Under the pieces are notes generated by a model. It was not told the origin of the DNA. It did no database searches and worked only from the letters and a program-made list of their open reading frames with translations. From Clostridiales bacterium (GTDB lineage Bacteria; Bacillota; Clostridia; Peptostreptococcales; Anaerovoracaceae): a stretch of 8,944 bases of DNA. Positions 1-6,763 of the stretch are shown here, one piece after another. The position numbers and the translations under genes were made by a program. Location of the stretch: contig JAAYHT010000097.1 in assembly GCA_012735285.1 (NCBI GenBank), positions 1 to 8,944 of the forward strand, read 5' to 3'. Every line of letters starts with the position of its first letter. Within the stretch, counting starts at the first letter, position 1.

Positions 1-109
1 ATTCTATTGCTATCTCAGATGCTGCGAAAAAGGCATTAATTAATATCAAACAAAAAAGCAGTAATAACTGTAATCCTATTAAATTACTCGGGTCAGGACT
101 TGAGTCCAT
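1..109 (-). CDS. HlyC/CorC-family (DUF21/CNNM) membrane protein, N-terminal fragment
   Basis: Only the first 36 codons are in the window; the gene runs off the left edge. The start is an ATG at 109-107, placed seven bases after a perfect AAGGAGG. After a short polar stretch (residues 1-10) a hydrophobic segment begins at about residue 11 and runs into the motif INAFFAASEIAI (residues 24-35). That motif is typical of the first transmembrane helix of DUF21/CNNM proteins of the hemolysin C/CorC group. Family members are membrane proteins of about 430 residues with DUF21, paired CBS and CorC/HlyC domains, and are linked to magnesium or other divalent-cation transport. Those later domains cannot be seen here. 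The gene follows the U32 gene after 64 bases and appears to have its own extended -10 promoter. The family call is good; the transported ion is unknown. Confidence 0.82.
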   Translation of the reverse strand, partial: MDSSPDPSNLIGLQLLLLFCLILINAFFAASEIAIE

Positions 110-116
110 TTAATAT

Positions 117-123
117 CCTCCTT
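117..123 (-). promoter_or_regulatory. Ribosome binding site of the HlyC/CorC-family gene
   Basis: The minus strand reads AAGGAGG, seven bases before the ATG at 109-107. This near-perfect Shine-Dalgarno sequence fixes the start of the partial gene at the left edge. Confidence 0.85.
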
Positions 124-158
124 ATTTTCATAATAATTTTGTCTTCCATTTGATTACG

Positions 159-167
159 ATTATACCA
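159..167 (-). promoter_or_regulatory. Extended -10 promoter for the HlyC/CorC-family gene
   Basis: The minus strand reads TGGTATAAT: a consensus TATAAT at 164-159 preceded by the TGN of an extended -10 element. The two bases before it (TA) complete the TRTGN form favoured by Gram-positive sigma-A. No good -35 hexamer lies 16-18 bases upstream (the 17-base position reads TGGTTT), as is common for extended -10 promoters. Transcription would start near 152, giving a leader of about 43 bases before the ATG at 109. The upstream end of the promoter overlaps the last codons of the U32 gene. Confidence 0.6.
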
Positions 168-173
168 TATATT

Positions 174-1391
174 TTATTTGCAAACCATACAATTTTGATG
201 TACGGGTTTAACCATCTTAACCTGCACAATCTGCTGAGGATGAGGTGCAGAATCTATGGGGTTTCCTAATTCATCTAACAGTATATCTACCCTTTGCTTA
301 AAGCTATCAATATTGGGACCGAAAACCTCTATTGTATCGCCTACACTAAACTTGTTTCTCTGCTCTATTGTTGCAAATCCCGTTTCTTCGTTATAATCCT
401 TTACTAAACCGACAAAAGTATAATCCCTTATATACTGGCTTGTTTCATAATTCTGGTCGCCTTTTCCCGGTTTGTTGAAATAGAAACCGGTGGTATACAA
501 GCGATGACTAGCTCTGTTTAACTCTTCTAACCAAGAGCTGTTGAACTCATATGAATCAGGATTTTTATAATACTCATCAATTGCCTTGCGGTATGCCCCG
601 ACAACAGATGCAACATAAAATATGCTCTTGTTTCTGCCTTCTATTTTAAAAGAATCTAAACCGCTAGCTACTAATTCCGGAATATGTTCAATCATACATA
701 AATCTTTTGAATTTAAAATATAGCTGCCTCTTTCATCTTCCAAAATAGGATAGGCCTCACCGGGACGTTCTCCTTCTACTAGACTATACTTCCATCTACA
801 AGAGTGTGCACATTTACCCTGGTTTGCATCCCTTCCTGTCATGAAGTTTGATAACAGACATCTTCCGGAATAAGAAATGCACATTGCACCATGCACAAAG
901 GCTTCAAGTGCTAAAGTAGCAGGTGTATTCTGACGGATATATTTGATTTCATCTAATGATAACTCCCTGGCCAATATAATTCTTTTTATACCCTGATTAT
1001 GCCAGAATAACGCAGACATATAATTCGTCGTATTTGCCTGAGTGCTTAAATGAAGTTCAGCATCAGGCAAATTATTATTAAACCAAAAAATAATCCCGGG
1101 GTCAGATACAATATAGGCATCTATTGGGATATCAGAGATGTTTTTCATAAATTGTCCAAAACTATTGATATCATCATTATGCGCAAATATGTTTACTGTT
1201 AAATATACTTTCTTTCCTCGTTTATGGGCATAAGAGACGCCTTCCTCAAGCTGATCTGGCGTCATACGACCAGAATCTGCTCGAAGGCTAAACATGTTTC
1301 CGCCACAATAGACAGCATCCGCTCCATATTCAATTGCAATCTTTAATTTTTCTAAATCACCCGCAGGTGCCAATAATTCAACTTTTTTCAT
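174..1391 (-). CDS. trhP: U32-family protein, probable tRNA wobble-uridine hydroxylase TrhP
   Basis: A 405-residue U32 'peptidase' family protein. It opens with the family hallmark LLAPAGDLEKLKIAIEYGAD (residues 6-25) and has an exact match to the U32 signature at residues 163-181 (E163, F165, G168, C171, G176, C178, S181). Cysteines C171, C178, C194 and C198 form the group expected to hold an iron-sulfur cluster. In B. subtilis the homologues YrrN/YrrO (TrhP1/TrhP2) hydroxylate U34 of tRNA to 5-hydroxyuridine in a prephenate-dependent pathway, and they lie directly after trmR. The same order is seen here, so tRNA hydroxylation is a better reading than proteolysis. The ATG overlaps the trmR stop as ATGA, with AAGGA six bases upstream. 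Only one U32 gene is present; the next gene is a HlyC/CorC protein. An odd feature is the extra CxxC (C401, C404) at the extreme C-terminus. An RlhA-like role on 23S rRNA is the main alternative. Confidence 0.82.
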   Translation of the reverse strand: MKKVELLAPAGDLEKLKIAIEYGADAVYCGGNMFSLRADSGRMTPDQLEEGVSYAHKRGKKVYLTVNIFAHNDDINSFGQFMKNISDIPIDAYIVSDPGIIFWFNNNLPDAELHLSTQANTTNYMSALFWHNQGIKRIILARELSLDEIKYIRQNTPATLALEAFVHGAMCISYSGRCLLSNFMTGRDANQGKCAHSCRWKYSLVEGERPGEAYPILEDERGSYILNSKDLCMIEHIPELVASGLDSFKIEGRNKSIFYVASVVGAYRKAIDEYYKNPDSYEFNSSWLEELNRASHRLYTTGFYFNKPGKGDQNYETSQYIRDYTFVGLVKDYNEETGFATIEQRNKFSVGDTIEVFGPNIDSFKQRVDILLDELGNPIDSAPHPQQIVQVKMVKPVHQNCMVCK

Positions 1392-2044
1392 TTGCTTTCC
1401 TTAACTACACTTATTGCAACACCGTCTCCTACTGCCAATACCGATGTTGTAATATTAGGTAAATCAGTAATATATTTTAAATAATTACGCATTCTGTTGA
1501 CTATTGTCCTGTTTCTCCTATTATTAATATAGTCATCAGATGCAATCATAGCTTTATAAAGAATATTATCAGAAACAATGACTGTTTCATCTTTTGTTAG
1601 CTTTATGCAGCTGTCGAAAATATCTTTATAATGACCTTTAGCACCATCAATGAAGATGAAGTCATAAGGTTCTTCATCTTTAAAAGCAGAGAGCGTTTCC
1701 AGTGCATCACCTAAAATAATTTTTATACGGTCTTCAAAGCCCGCTTTTTTAATATTTGATAAAGCTTTTTCTTGCATGCTCTCTCTAAGTTCTAAGGTTG
1801 TAATATGGGCATCTGGAATCAGGGTTGCAAAATAGATGGCTGAATAGCCTATGGCAGTACCGATTTCTAATATTCGTTTTGGTTTTTTAATTTCCAATAA
1901 AACCGACAGCAATGTTTCTGTGTCCCTAAGTATTATCGGGATATTATCCTCTTCTGCTTCATCTCTAAGTGCTTCTAAAAAGCCATTTTTAGGTCTATAT
2001 AAACTGTTTATATATTCAGTTACCTTTTTATCTGTTATTAGCAT
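1388..2044 (-). CDS. trmR: tRNA 5-hydroxyuridine(34) O-methyltransferase (TrmR/YrrM family)
   Basis: A 218-residue class I SAM-dependent methyltransferase of the cation-dependent O-methyltransferase (methyltransf_3) family, close to the length of B. subtilis TrmR. Visible motifs are the SAM-binding glycine loop ILEIGTAIGYSAI (58-70), the acidic end of strand 2 at E85, GDALE (112-116), and the metal and substrate site FIDGAKGHY (131-139) with D133. SDN at 158-160 supplies further likely metal ligands, D159 and N160. In B. subtilis TrmR methylates 5-hydroxyuridine at tRNA position 34 to 5-methoxyuridine, widening wobble decoding. The gene follows mltG after nine bases and overlaps the U32 gene by four bases (ATGA). 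Its own ribosome binding site is poor (AGTGAT, close to the ATG), so translation may depend on ribosomes arriving from mltG. From sequence alone a catechol or caffeoyl-CoA type substrate is possible, but the mltG and U32 neighbours favour TrmR. Confidence 0.85.
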   Translation of the reverse strand: MLITDKKVTEYINSLYRPKNGFLEALRDEAEEDNIPIILRDTETLLSVLLEIKKPKRILEIGTAIGYSAIYFATLIPDAHITTLELRESMQEKALSNIKKAGFEDRIKIILGDALETLSAFKDEEPYDFIFIDGAKGHYKDIFDSCIKLTKDETVIVSDNILYKAMIASDDYINNRRNRTIVNRMRNYLKYITDLPNITTSVLAVGDGVAISVVKESK

Positions 2045-2053
2045 GTTATCACT

Positions 2054-3085
2054 TTAATCAATATATTTTGCCTTGTTTCTCAGATGTTCTTCATATGTCT
2101 TTGAAAACACATGAGAGCCATCTCCTTTTGCTAAAAAGTAAAGATAATCTGTCTCAGTTGGCCATAAAGCTGCATTTATAGATTCTATCCTGGGTGAACA
2201 AATAGGATGTGGTGGCAATCCTTCAATTATATATGTATTATATGGAGAATCTATCTGTATATCCTCATTTGTTAAGTTGGGTTTTTGTTCTCCTAAAATA
2301 TATTGGACCGTTGCACAGGATTGCAATTTCATCCCTATCTTCAAACGCTTATGGAATACTCCTGATATAATCGGTCTGTCTTCAGGTATCACAGCTTCAC
2401 GCTCAATTATGGATGCAAGAGTGATAACTTCATTAATAGTCATTCCAAGTTCTCTGGCTCGTTCGTAGTGTACTTCTGTGAATAGCTTATTAAACTGAGA
2501 TAGCATTTTATCTATAATATCTCTTTCAGTAGCATCAGCGTATACTTCGTAGGTTTCAGGATATAGATAACCTTCAAGTCTATTTTGGCCTTCGGGAGCA
2601 TCTTTTAAAAACCAATAGTCAAAGTCTCCTGAGCTGATTTCTTTAAAGAATTCTTCTTTATTAATCAATCCATTTGATTCTAAGATATCTGCTGTCCTTT
2701 TGATATCGTAACCTTCAGGTATTGTAAAGCGCAGCGTATTCTGAGTTCCAGTTTGAATAATACTCATAATTTCATCCATATCCATGCTTGGAGAGAGATT
2801 ATAATCGCCGGCTTTGAATTTCCCATCTAATTTATCGACTTTTGCTTTTAATTTAAAAAACTGAGAATTAGCTATAATACCTTTAGATTCAAGGATGTCC
2901 CCTATCCCCTGTGTGCTTGTCCCACTAGGAATAGTTACGGATATGATTGTTTCATCGTTTGGATCAAAGGGTTTACTCCCGTTTTCCAAATATTTTACGA
3001 ACCCTATAGAACCTACGATTATTACAATTACAAAGGCGACTAATATCCTTAATATTAGTCTTTTCCTTTTTCTATTACGAGCCAT
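2054..3085 (-). CDS. mltG: Endolytic murein transglycosylase MltG (YceG family)
   Basis: A 343-residue membrane-anchored lytic transglycosylase that cuts nascent glycan strands and so helps set their length. Residues 1-13 are strongly basic (cytoplasmic), residues 12-30 form one transmembrane helix, and the rest is extracytoplasmic. The region to about residue 115 fits the LysM-like subdomain, and the YceG catalytic domain follows. The motif LASIIERE (223-230) contains the likely catalytic glutamate, E228 by analogy with E. coli E218, and LQSCATVQYILG (254-265) follows it. The normally conserved GLPPGPI-NPG segment reads GLPPHPICSPR at 289-299, with two glycines replaced. The C-terminal region, with YFLAKGDGSHVFSKTYEEH (316-334), is intact. 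AAGGTG stands seven bases before the ATG, just past the efp stop. The gap to efp is 14 bases and to trmR nine. The mltG-trmR-U32 order matches yrrL-yrrM-yrrN/O of B. subtilis. Confidence 0.93.
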   Translation of the reverse strand: MARNRKRKRLILRILVAFVIVIIVGSIGFVKYLENGSKPFDPNDETIISVTIPSGTSTQGIGDILESKGIIANSQFFKLKAKVDKLDGKFKAGDYNLSPSMDMDEIMSIIQTGTQNTLRFTIPEGYDIKRTADILESNGLINKEEFFKEISSGDFDYWFLKDAPEGQNRLEGYLYPETYEVYADATERDIIDKMLSQFNKLFTEVHYERARELGMTINEVITLASIIEREAVIPEDRPIISGVFHKRLKIGMKLQSCATVQYILGEQKPNLTNEDIQIDSPYNTYIIEGLPPHPICSPRIESINAALWPTETDYLYFLAKGDGSHVFSKTYEEHLRNKAKYID

Positions 3086-3099
3086 TACTATACACCTTA

Positions 3100-3663
3100 C
3101 TATTCTTTTGCCCTTGATAAGTATATTCCTTCTCTTGTATCAATCTGAATGACATCTCCAACTTCAATAAAAATGGGAACCTGTATAACTGCTCCGGTTT
3201 CCACTGTTGCAGCTTTGGTTACGTTGGTTGCTGTATCTCCTCTGACGCCAGGTTCAGTTTCGATAACTTTTAGATTTACAAAGTTAGGTGGTTCTACTAA
3301 AAATGCATTTCCCTTATAGAATTTAATTGTAGCAATATCGTTTTCTCTTAGATAAAGAATTGCTTCTTCAACTTGATCTTTTTCAAGGGGTATTTGTTCG
3401 TAAGTCTCTTGGTCCATAAAGTAATAGAGTTCGCCATCATTATATAGATATTGCATTTGCTTTGTATCTATATGAGCCTTTGGGAACTTATCGTTTGGGT
3501 TAAACGCTTCCTCTTTGATAGCACCCGTTAAGATATTTTTATACTTTGTCCTTACGAAAGCTGCTCCTTTACCTGGTTTAACATGCTGGAAATCTAATAT
3601 TACGTAAGGCTCACCATTTATTTCAAATGTATTACCTTTCTTAAAATCACTTGCGCTTATCAT
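3100..3663 (-). CDS. efp: Translation elongation factor P
   Basis: A 187-residue full-length EF-P, which binds between the P and E sites of stalled ribosomes and promotes peptide bonds at consecutive prolines. The N-terminal KOW-like domain carries the loop HVKPGKGAAF (27-36). K32 at its tip is the residue that carries 5-aminopentanol in B. subtilis and lysyl-type modification in E. coli. An OB domain (about 66-127) and the C-terminal OB domain follow, with ETEPGVRGDTA (135-145) and the final IDTREGIYLSRA (174-185). A Pro-Pro-Asn lies at residues 125-127, where B. subtilis EF-P has Leu-Pro-Asn, so this protein's own synthesis crosses a diproline. GGAGGG stands seven bases before the ATG. The gene follows the Xaa-Pro aminopeptidase after 19 bases and has a candidate promoter inside that gene. 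No EF-P modification enzyme is visible in the window. Confidence 0.97.
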   Translation of the reverse strand: MISASDFKKGNTFEINGEPYVILDFQHVKPGKGAAFVRTKYKNILTGAIKEEAFNPNDKFPKAHIDTKQMQYLYNDGELYYFMDQETYEQIPLEKDQVEEAILYLRENDIATIKFYKGNAFLVEPPNFVNLKVIETEPGVRGDTATNVTKAATVETGAVIQVPIFIEVGDVIQIDTREGIYLSRAKE

Positions 3664-3670
3664 TTTTTTA

Positions 3671-3676
3671 CCCTCC
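3671..3676 (-). promoter_or_regulatory. efp: Strong ribosome binding site of efp
   Basis: GGAGGG on the minus strand, seven bases before the efp ATG (3663-3661). It lies in the 19-base gap after the aminopeptidase stop and is one of the strongest sites in the cluster, in keeping with an abundant translation factor. Confidence 0.8.
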
Positions 3677-3682
3677 GTTAGA

Positions 3683-4741
3683 TTAAATAATAATTAGTTC
3701 TTTATTTGAATTAACCTTATTGATTATACTAGATGATGTTATAATTGCCAAGTCTTCAATTCTTACACCAAATTTCTTAGGCAAATATATTCCTGGCTCA
3801 ATTGTTATAACTGAATTTTCTAACAAGATGTCATCACTCTTAGGATTCAGTGTAGGAGCTTCATGCACTTCTAGACCCACTCCATGTCCTGTGCCGTGTC
3901 CAAATTCTTCACCAAATCCAGCATTACTAATTATGTCCCTAACTACTTTATCTACTTCTTTACAAGCTAACCCTGCTCGTGCAACACTACACCCTGCCTT
4001 TTGAGCCTCTAAAACAATATTATAAATCTCTCTTTGCTCCTGAGTTATGCTACCAATTGCTACAGTTCTTGTCATATCTGAACAATATCCATCAACTACG
4101 CAACCAAAGTCTAAGGTTATAAATTCCCCTCTTTCTATAAGCTTTTTGGTAGGCTGCCCATGTGGAAGAGAAGTTCTTATACCTGATACACAAATGGTAT
4201 CAAATGCGAGTCCTTCTGCTCCGTTCTTCTTTAAAAACATCTCTATCTCAAGTGCAACCTCAATTTCTGAAAGTCCTGGTTTTAGGTAGTTTAATATGTG
4301 TTCAAAACAAAGATCATTAAGTGCAGCCGCTTTACTTATCGCATTGAGTTCTGCTTCATCTTTTACTACTCTTGTCTGTTCGATGATATCGTCTCCGCTA
4401 ACTAAAGAAGACTTAACTGAATCCTTTAATTCTTTATAGAATTTTAAAGTTACAGTTTTTTCTTCTAATGCTAGCTTAGCAGGTGATAGTTCTTGTAAGA
4501 AGTTTATCACCGTATATTCATTATTAATAAGCACCACTTCAAAAGAACCAGTTAAATCTTGGGCTGCTTCAAAATAGCGGAAATCAGTCAGCAGATAGTT
4601 TTTATCATCAGTTATTACAATATGACAGTTTGAAGAATTCAGCCCAGAAAGATAATACTGGTTCTCTTTTTTTGAGACTAATAGCGCAGGTATGTCTTTT
4701 GAACGCAATAATGATTTTACTTTATCAATTCTATGGTCCAT
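3683..4741 (-). CDS. pepP: M24-family Xaa-Pro aminopeptidase
   Basis: A 352-residue metallopeptidase of the M24B group, like B. subtilis YqhT/PapA, predicted to remove N-terminal residues that precede proline in the cytoplasm. Residues 1 to about 125 form the creatinase-type N-terminal domain and about 130-352 the pita-bread catalytic domain. The five expected metal ligands are present: D211 and D222 (in LDFG and CSDMTRT), H286 (GTGHGVG), E315 (TIEPGIY) and E329 (VRIED). H293 (VHEAP) fits the second active-site histidine. The ATG overlaps the upstream YlbF/YheA-like gene by 11 bases; AAAGG nine bases upstream supports it. The gene sits directly before efp, a frequent pairing in Firmicutes. 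The symbol follows common usage; exact substrate range is not determined. A candidate efp promoter is embedded in the last 25 codons. Confidence 0.92.
   Translation of the reverse strand: MDHRIDKVKSLLRSKDIPALLVSKKENQYYLSGLNSSNCHIVITDDKNYLLTDFRYFEAAQDLTGSFEVVLINNEYTVINFLQELSPAKLALEEKTVTLKFYKELKDSVKSSLVSGDDIIEQTRVVKDEAELNAISKAAALNDLCFEHILNYLKPGLSEIEVALEIEMFLKKNGAEGLAFDTICVSGIRTSLPHGQPTKKLIERGEFITLDFGCVVDGYCSDMTRTVAIGSITQEQREIYNIVLEAQKAGCSVARAGLACKEVDKVVRDIISNAGFGEEFGHGTGHGVGLEVHEAPTLNPKSDDILLENSVITIEPGIYLPKKFGVRIEDLAIITSSSIINKVNSNKELIII
3723..3751 (-). promoter_or_regulatory. Candidate sigma-A promoter for efp inside the aminopeptidase gene
   Basis: On the minus strand TTGGCA at 3751-3746 (five of six matches to TTGACA) is followed by exactly 17 bases and then a perfect TATAAT at 3728-3723. 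Transcription would start near 3716, giving a leader of about 53 bases before the efp ATG at 3663 that includes the GGAGGG site. The promoter lies within codons of the C-terminal part of the aminopeptidase (the run from DLAII to SSIIN). It would let efp, mltG and later genes be expressed apart from the leuS end of the cluster. It is called by sequence only. Confidence 0.6.
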
Positions 4742-5072
4742 TTGGATTAACCTTTATTACTTCTCCAAGAATTTGATATACATCTGATACAAGCTTTGTA
4801 AAAGCAAATTCTGCTTGTAGATACTGAGCAGCTAATGGATCCTTTAATAGAATCTCATATAGTTTTTGAATCTGATCCATCATATCAGTTTCTGGCTCAG
4901 TTCCAAGTAACTTATGTGTTTGAATTTCAAACTGTCTTTGGTGAAAATCATTGATGCTTTCTGCAAGCTCTTCATTTTCGGACACTTTTTCTTTTAAATG
5001 CATATAGGTTTTGTATTCTGTCGATTCTTTCAATGCCCTGGCCAAGGCATGTGCCTCATCATACACATTCAT
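4731..5072 (-). CDS. YlbF/YmcA/YheA-family helical protein
   Basis: A 113-residue, almost wholly alpha-helical, charged protein of the Com_YlbF family. It has family-like spacing of two long helices: residues 2-30, then 31-56 with INDFHQRQFEIQTHKLLG (41-58), and a last helix about 80-108. It has no transmembrane segment and no cysteine. In B. subtilis YlbF and YmcA, with YaaT, form the Y-complex that alters RNase Y activity and affects competence, sporulation and biofilm. YlbF and YmcA are about 145 residues and bind an iron-sulfur cluster. This shorter, cysteine-free protein is closer in size to YheA (117 residues), whose role is unclear. It starts one base after the rnj stop, and its GGAGGT site is inside the last rnj codons, so the two are probably translationally coupled. 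A role in RNA turnover is inferred from that position only. Confidence 0.8.
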   Translation of the reverse strand: MNVYDEAHALARALKESTEYKTYMHLKEKVSENEELAESINDFHQRQFEIQTHKLLGTEPETDMMDQIQKLYEILLKDPLAAQYLQAEFAFTKLVSDVYQILGEVIKVNPNGP

Positions 5073-5073
5073 T

Positions 5074-6753
5074 TTATACCTCCATAAATATCGGAAGAAT
5101 TACCGGGCTACGCTTAGTACATTGGTAGATATAATCTTGTAATTCACTACGGAGCGCACTTTTCATTGCCGCCCAATCTTTTATACCCTCTTTATAGCAT
5201 TTATCTAAACATATTTTAGCAACATTTCTTGCAGATTCAATCAGGTCTTCGGATTCACGTACATAGACGAAACCTCTTGATATAATATCAGGGCCAGAAC
5301 TGATCTGACCTGTTGCCTTATCAATAGCTGCCACCACGATTATCAATCCACTTTCAGATAGAAGTTTCCTATCCCTTAGCACGATGTTTCCTACATCCCC
5401 TACTCCAAGGCCATCAACAAGTACAGCTGAACTAGGTACTGTTTCGTTTAATTTAGTTGCATGGTCTTTTCTTAAAGATACAATTTCTCCATTTCCTAAT
5501 ATAAATATATTTTCCTTTTTCATTCCTAAATTTTCAGCTATCATGGCATGTCTTCTCAAATGCCTGTATTCACCATGTATAGGAATAAAATATTTAGGCT
5601 TAATGAGTGAATGTAACAGCTTAAGCTCCTCTTCGCAAGCGTGTCCTGATACGTGTATATCTGCAATGTCATTATAGATGACTTCTGCTCCTTTTTCGAA
5701 GAGCTTATTGACTACATTCGATACCGTTTTTTCATTTCCAGGCACCGGTGACGATGAAAGGATTACAACGTCACCTTTTTTAATTTGTACTGCCTTATGA
5801 TCGTTTGTCGCCATCCTGGAAAGAGCCGACATGGGTTCTCCCTGGCTACCTGTGGTTATAATAACTAACTCAGAATCTTTAATGTTTTTAGTCTTATTTA
5901 TATCAACCAAAACATTAGGTGGAATCTTTAGATAACCTAGTTCATTGGCTAGTTTTACAACATTTATCATGCTCCTGCCAGAAATTGACACCTTCCGGTT
6001 AAACTTAACAGCTGTATTAATAATTTTTTGAACCCTATGAATATTGGATGAAAAAGTCGCGGTAATTATCCTCGAATCACTGTAATCCCTAAAAATGTTT
6101 TCAAGAGTTATTCCTACCGTTCTTTCTGATGGTGTATAGCCGGGCCTTTCCGAATTGGTACTATCTCCCAACATCAGCAATACACCCTTTTGGCCAATTT
6201 TGGCTAGCCTGTGAAAGTCCATCGGTTCCCCATCTAAAGGAGTATAGTCGACTTTAAAATCTCCTGAATGAAATATTAAGCCGACAGGTGTTTCAATAGC
6301 AAGACATATAGCATCTGCAATCGAGTGAGTTGTTCTGATGGCTTCCACCTTAAACTCACCAATTCTTATAGTCTGTCCAGGTTTAATTGTATTTAACTTG
6401 GCTTTTAATCCATGCTCCTTTAATTTATTGCCAACTAATCCAAGAGTCAATTTAGTTCCATATATAGGCACATCCAACTCCTTTAACAAATATGGGATAG
6501 CGCCTATATGATCCTCATGTCCGTGGGTTAAGATCATACCCTTCACTTTTTCACTGTTCCTTAGAATATAGGTGAAATCAGGGATTACAATGTCAATCCC
6601 AAACATTTCATCATCGGGAAAAGATAAACCACAGTCCACAATCATTATGTCATTTTTATACTCAAATACGGTTAAATTTTTCCCGATCTCATTTAACCCA
6701 CCTAAAGGAATCAGCTTTAGACTTTGGTTATCCTTTACATTTTCTTTTTTCAA
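5074..6753 (-). CDS. rnj: Ribonuclease J (metallo-beta-lactamase/beta-CASP RNase)
   Basis: A 559-residue RNase J, close to B. subtilis RNase J1 (555), a cytoplasmic 5'-to-3' exonuclease and endonuclease in mRNA decay and rRNA maturation. The N-terminal strand LKLIPLGGLNEIGKN (12-26) is typical. The metallo-beta-lactamase motif HGHEDHIG (77-84) gives H77, H79, D81 and H82; H143 (TTHSIAD), D165 (HSGDF) and H393 (PIHGEYRHL) complete the two-zinc site. The beta-CASP insert spans about 200-370, with SISGRSM (256-262) and HVSGHAC (367-373), and the C-terminal domain is about 455-559. The start is TTG at 6753-6751, with AGAGGG ten bases upstream. No in-frame ATG precedes it, and the next methionine (residue 37) would remove the conserved N-terminus. 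It follows leuS after 17 bases and is followed one base later by the YlbF/YheA-like gene. Confidence 0.95.
   Translation of the reverse strand: MKKENVKDNQSLKLIPLGGLNEIGKNLTVFEYKNDIMIVDCGLSFPDDEMFGIDIVIPDFTYILRNSEKVKGMILTHGHEDHIGAIPYLLKELDVPIYGTKLTLGLVGNKLKEHGLKAKLNTIKPGQTIRIGEFKVEAIRTTHSIADAICLAIETPVGLIFHSGDFKVDYTPLDGEPMDFHRLAKIGQKGVLLMLGDSTNSERPGYTPSERTVGITLENIFRDYSDSRIITATFSSNIHRVQKIINTAVKFNRKVSISGRSMINVVKLANELGYLKIPPNVLVDINKTKNIKDSELVIITTGSQGEPMSALSRMATNDHKAVQIKKGDVVILSSSPVPGNEKTVSNVVNKLFEKGAEVIYNDIADIHVSGHACEEELKLLHSLIKPKYFIPIHGEYRHLRRHAMIAENLGMKKENIFILGNGEIVSLRKDHATKLNETVPSSAVLVDGLGVGDVGNIVLRDRKLLSESGLIIVVAAIDKATGQISSGPDIISRGFVYVRESEDLIESARNVAKICLDKCYKEGIKDWAAMKSALRSELQDYIYQCTKRSPVILPIFMEV
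5078..5083 (-). promoter_or_regulatory. Ribosome binding site of the YlbF/YheA-like gene inside the rnj stop region
   Basis: GGAGGT on the minus strand, five bases before the ATG at 5072-5070. The same bases are the last rnj codons (ATG GAG GTA, then TAA), so a ribosome finishing rnj covers the site. This arrangement suggests coupled translation. Confidence 0.75.
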
Positions 6754-6763
6754 AATATCTAAT

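Noticed and set aside
1..173. Left edge that at first looks non-coding.
   Set aside because: The minus strand holds a good ribosome binding site, an ATG and 36 codons of a DUF21/CNNM protein; only 110-173 is intergenic.
174..1391. Reading the U32 protein as a secreted collagenase-type protease.
   Set aside because: There is no signal peptide, and the family's characterised members with this cysteine pattern, next to trmR, act on RNA.
6565..6596. Perfect TTGACA inside rnj on the minus strand, with TATATT downstream.
   Set aside because: The spacer is 20 bases, too long for sigma-A, and no start of a gene lies downstream within a sensible distance.
6751..6753. Possibility that the rnj TTG start marks a broken or truncated gene.
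   Set aside because: The N-terminal motif LIPLGGLNEIGKN is intact, the length matches the family, and a ribosome binding site stands upstream; TTG is a normal minor start in Firmicutes.
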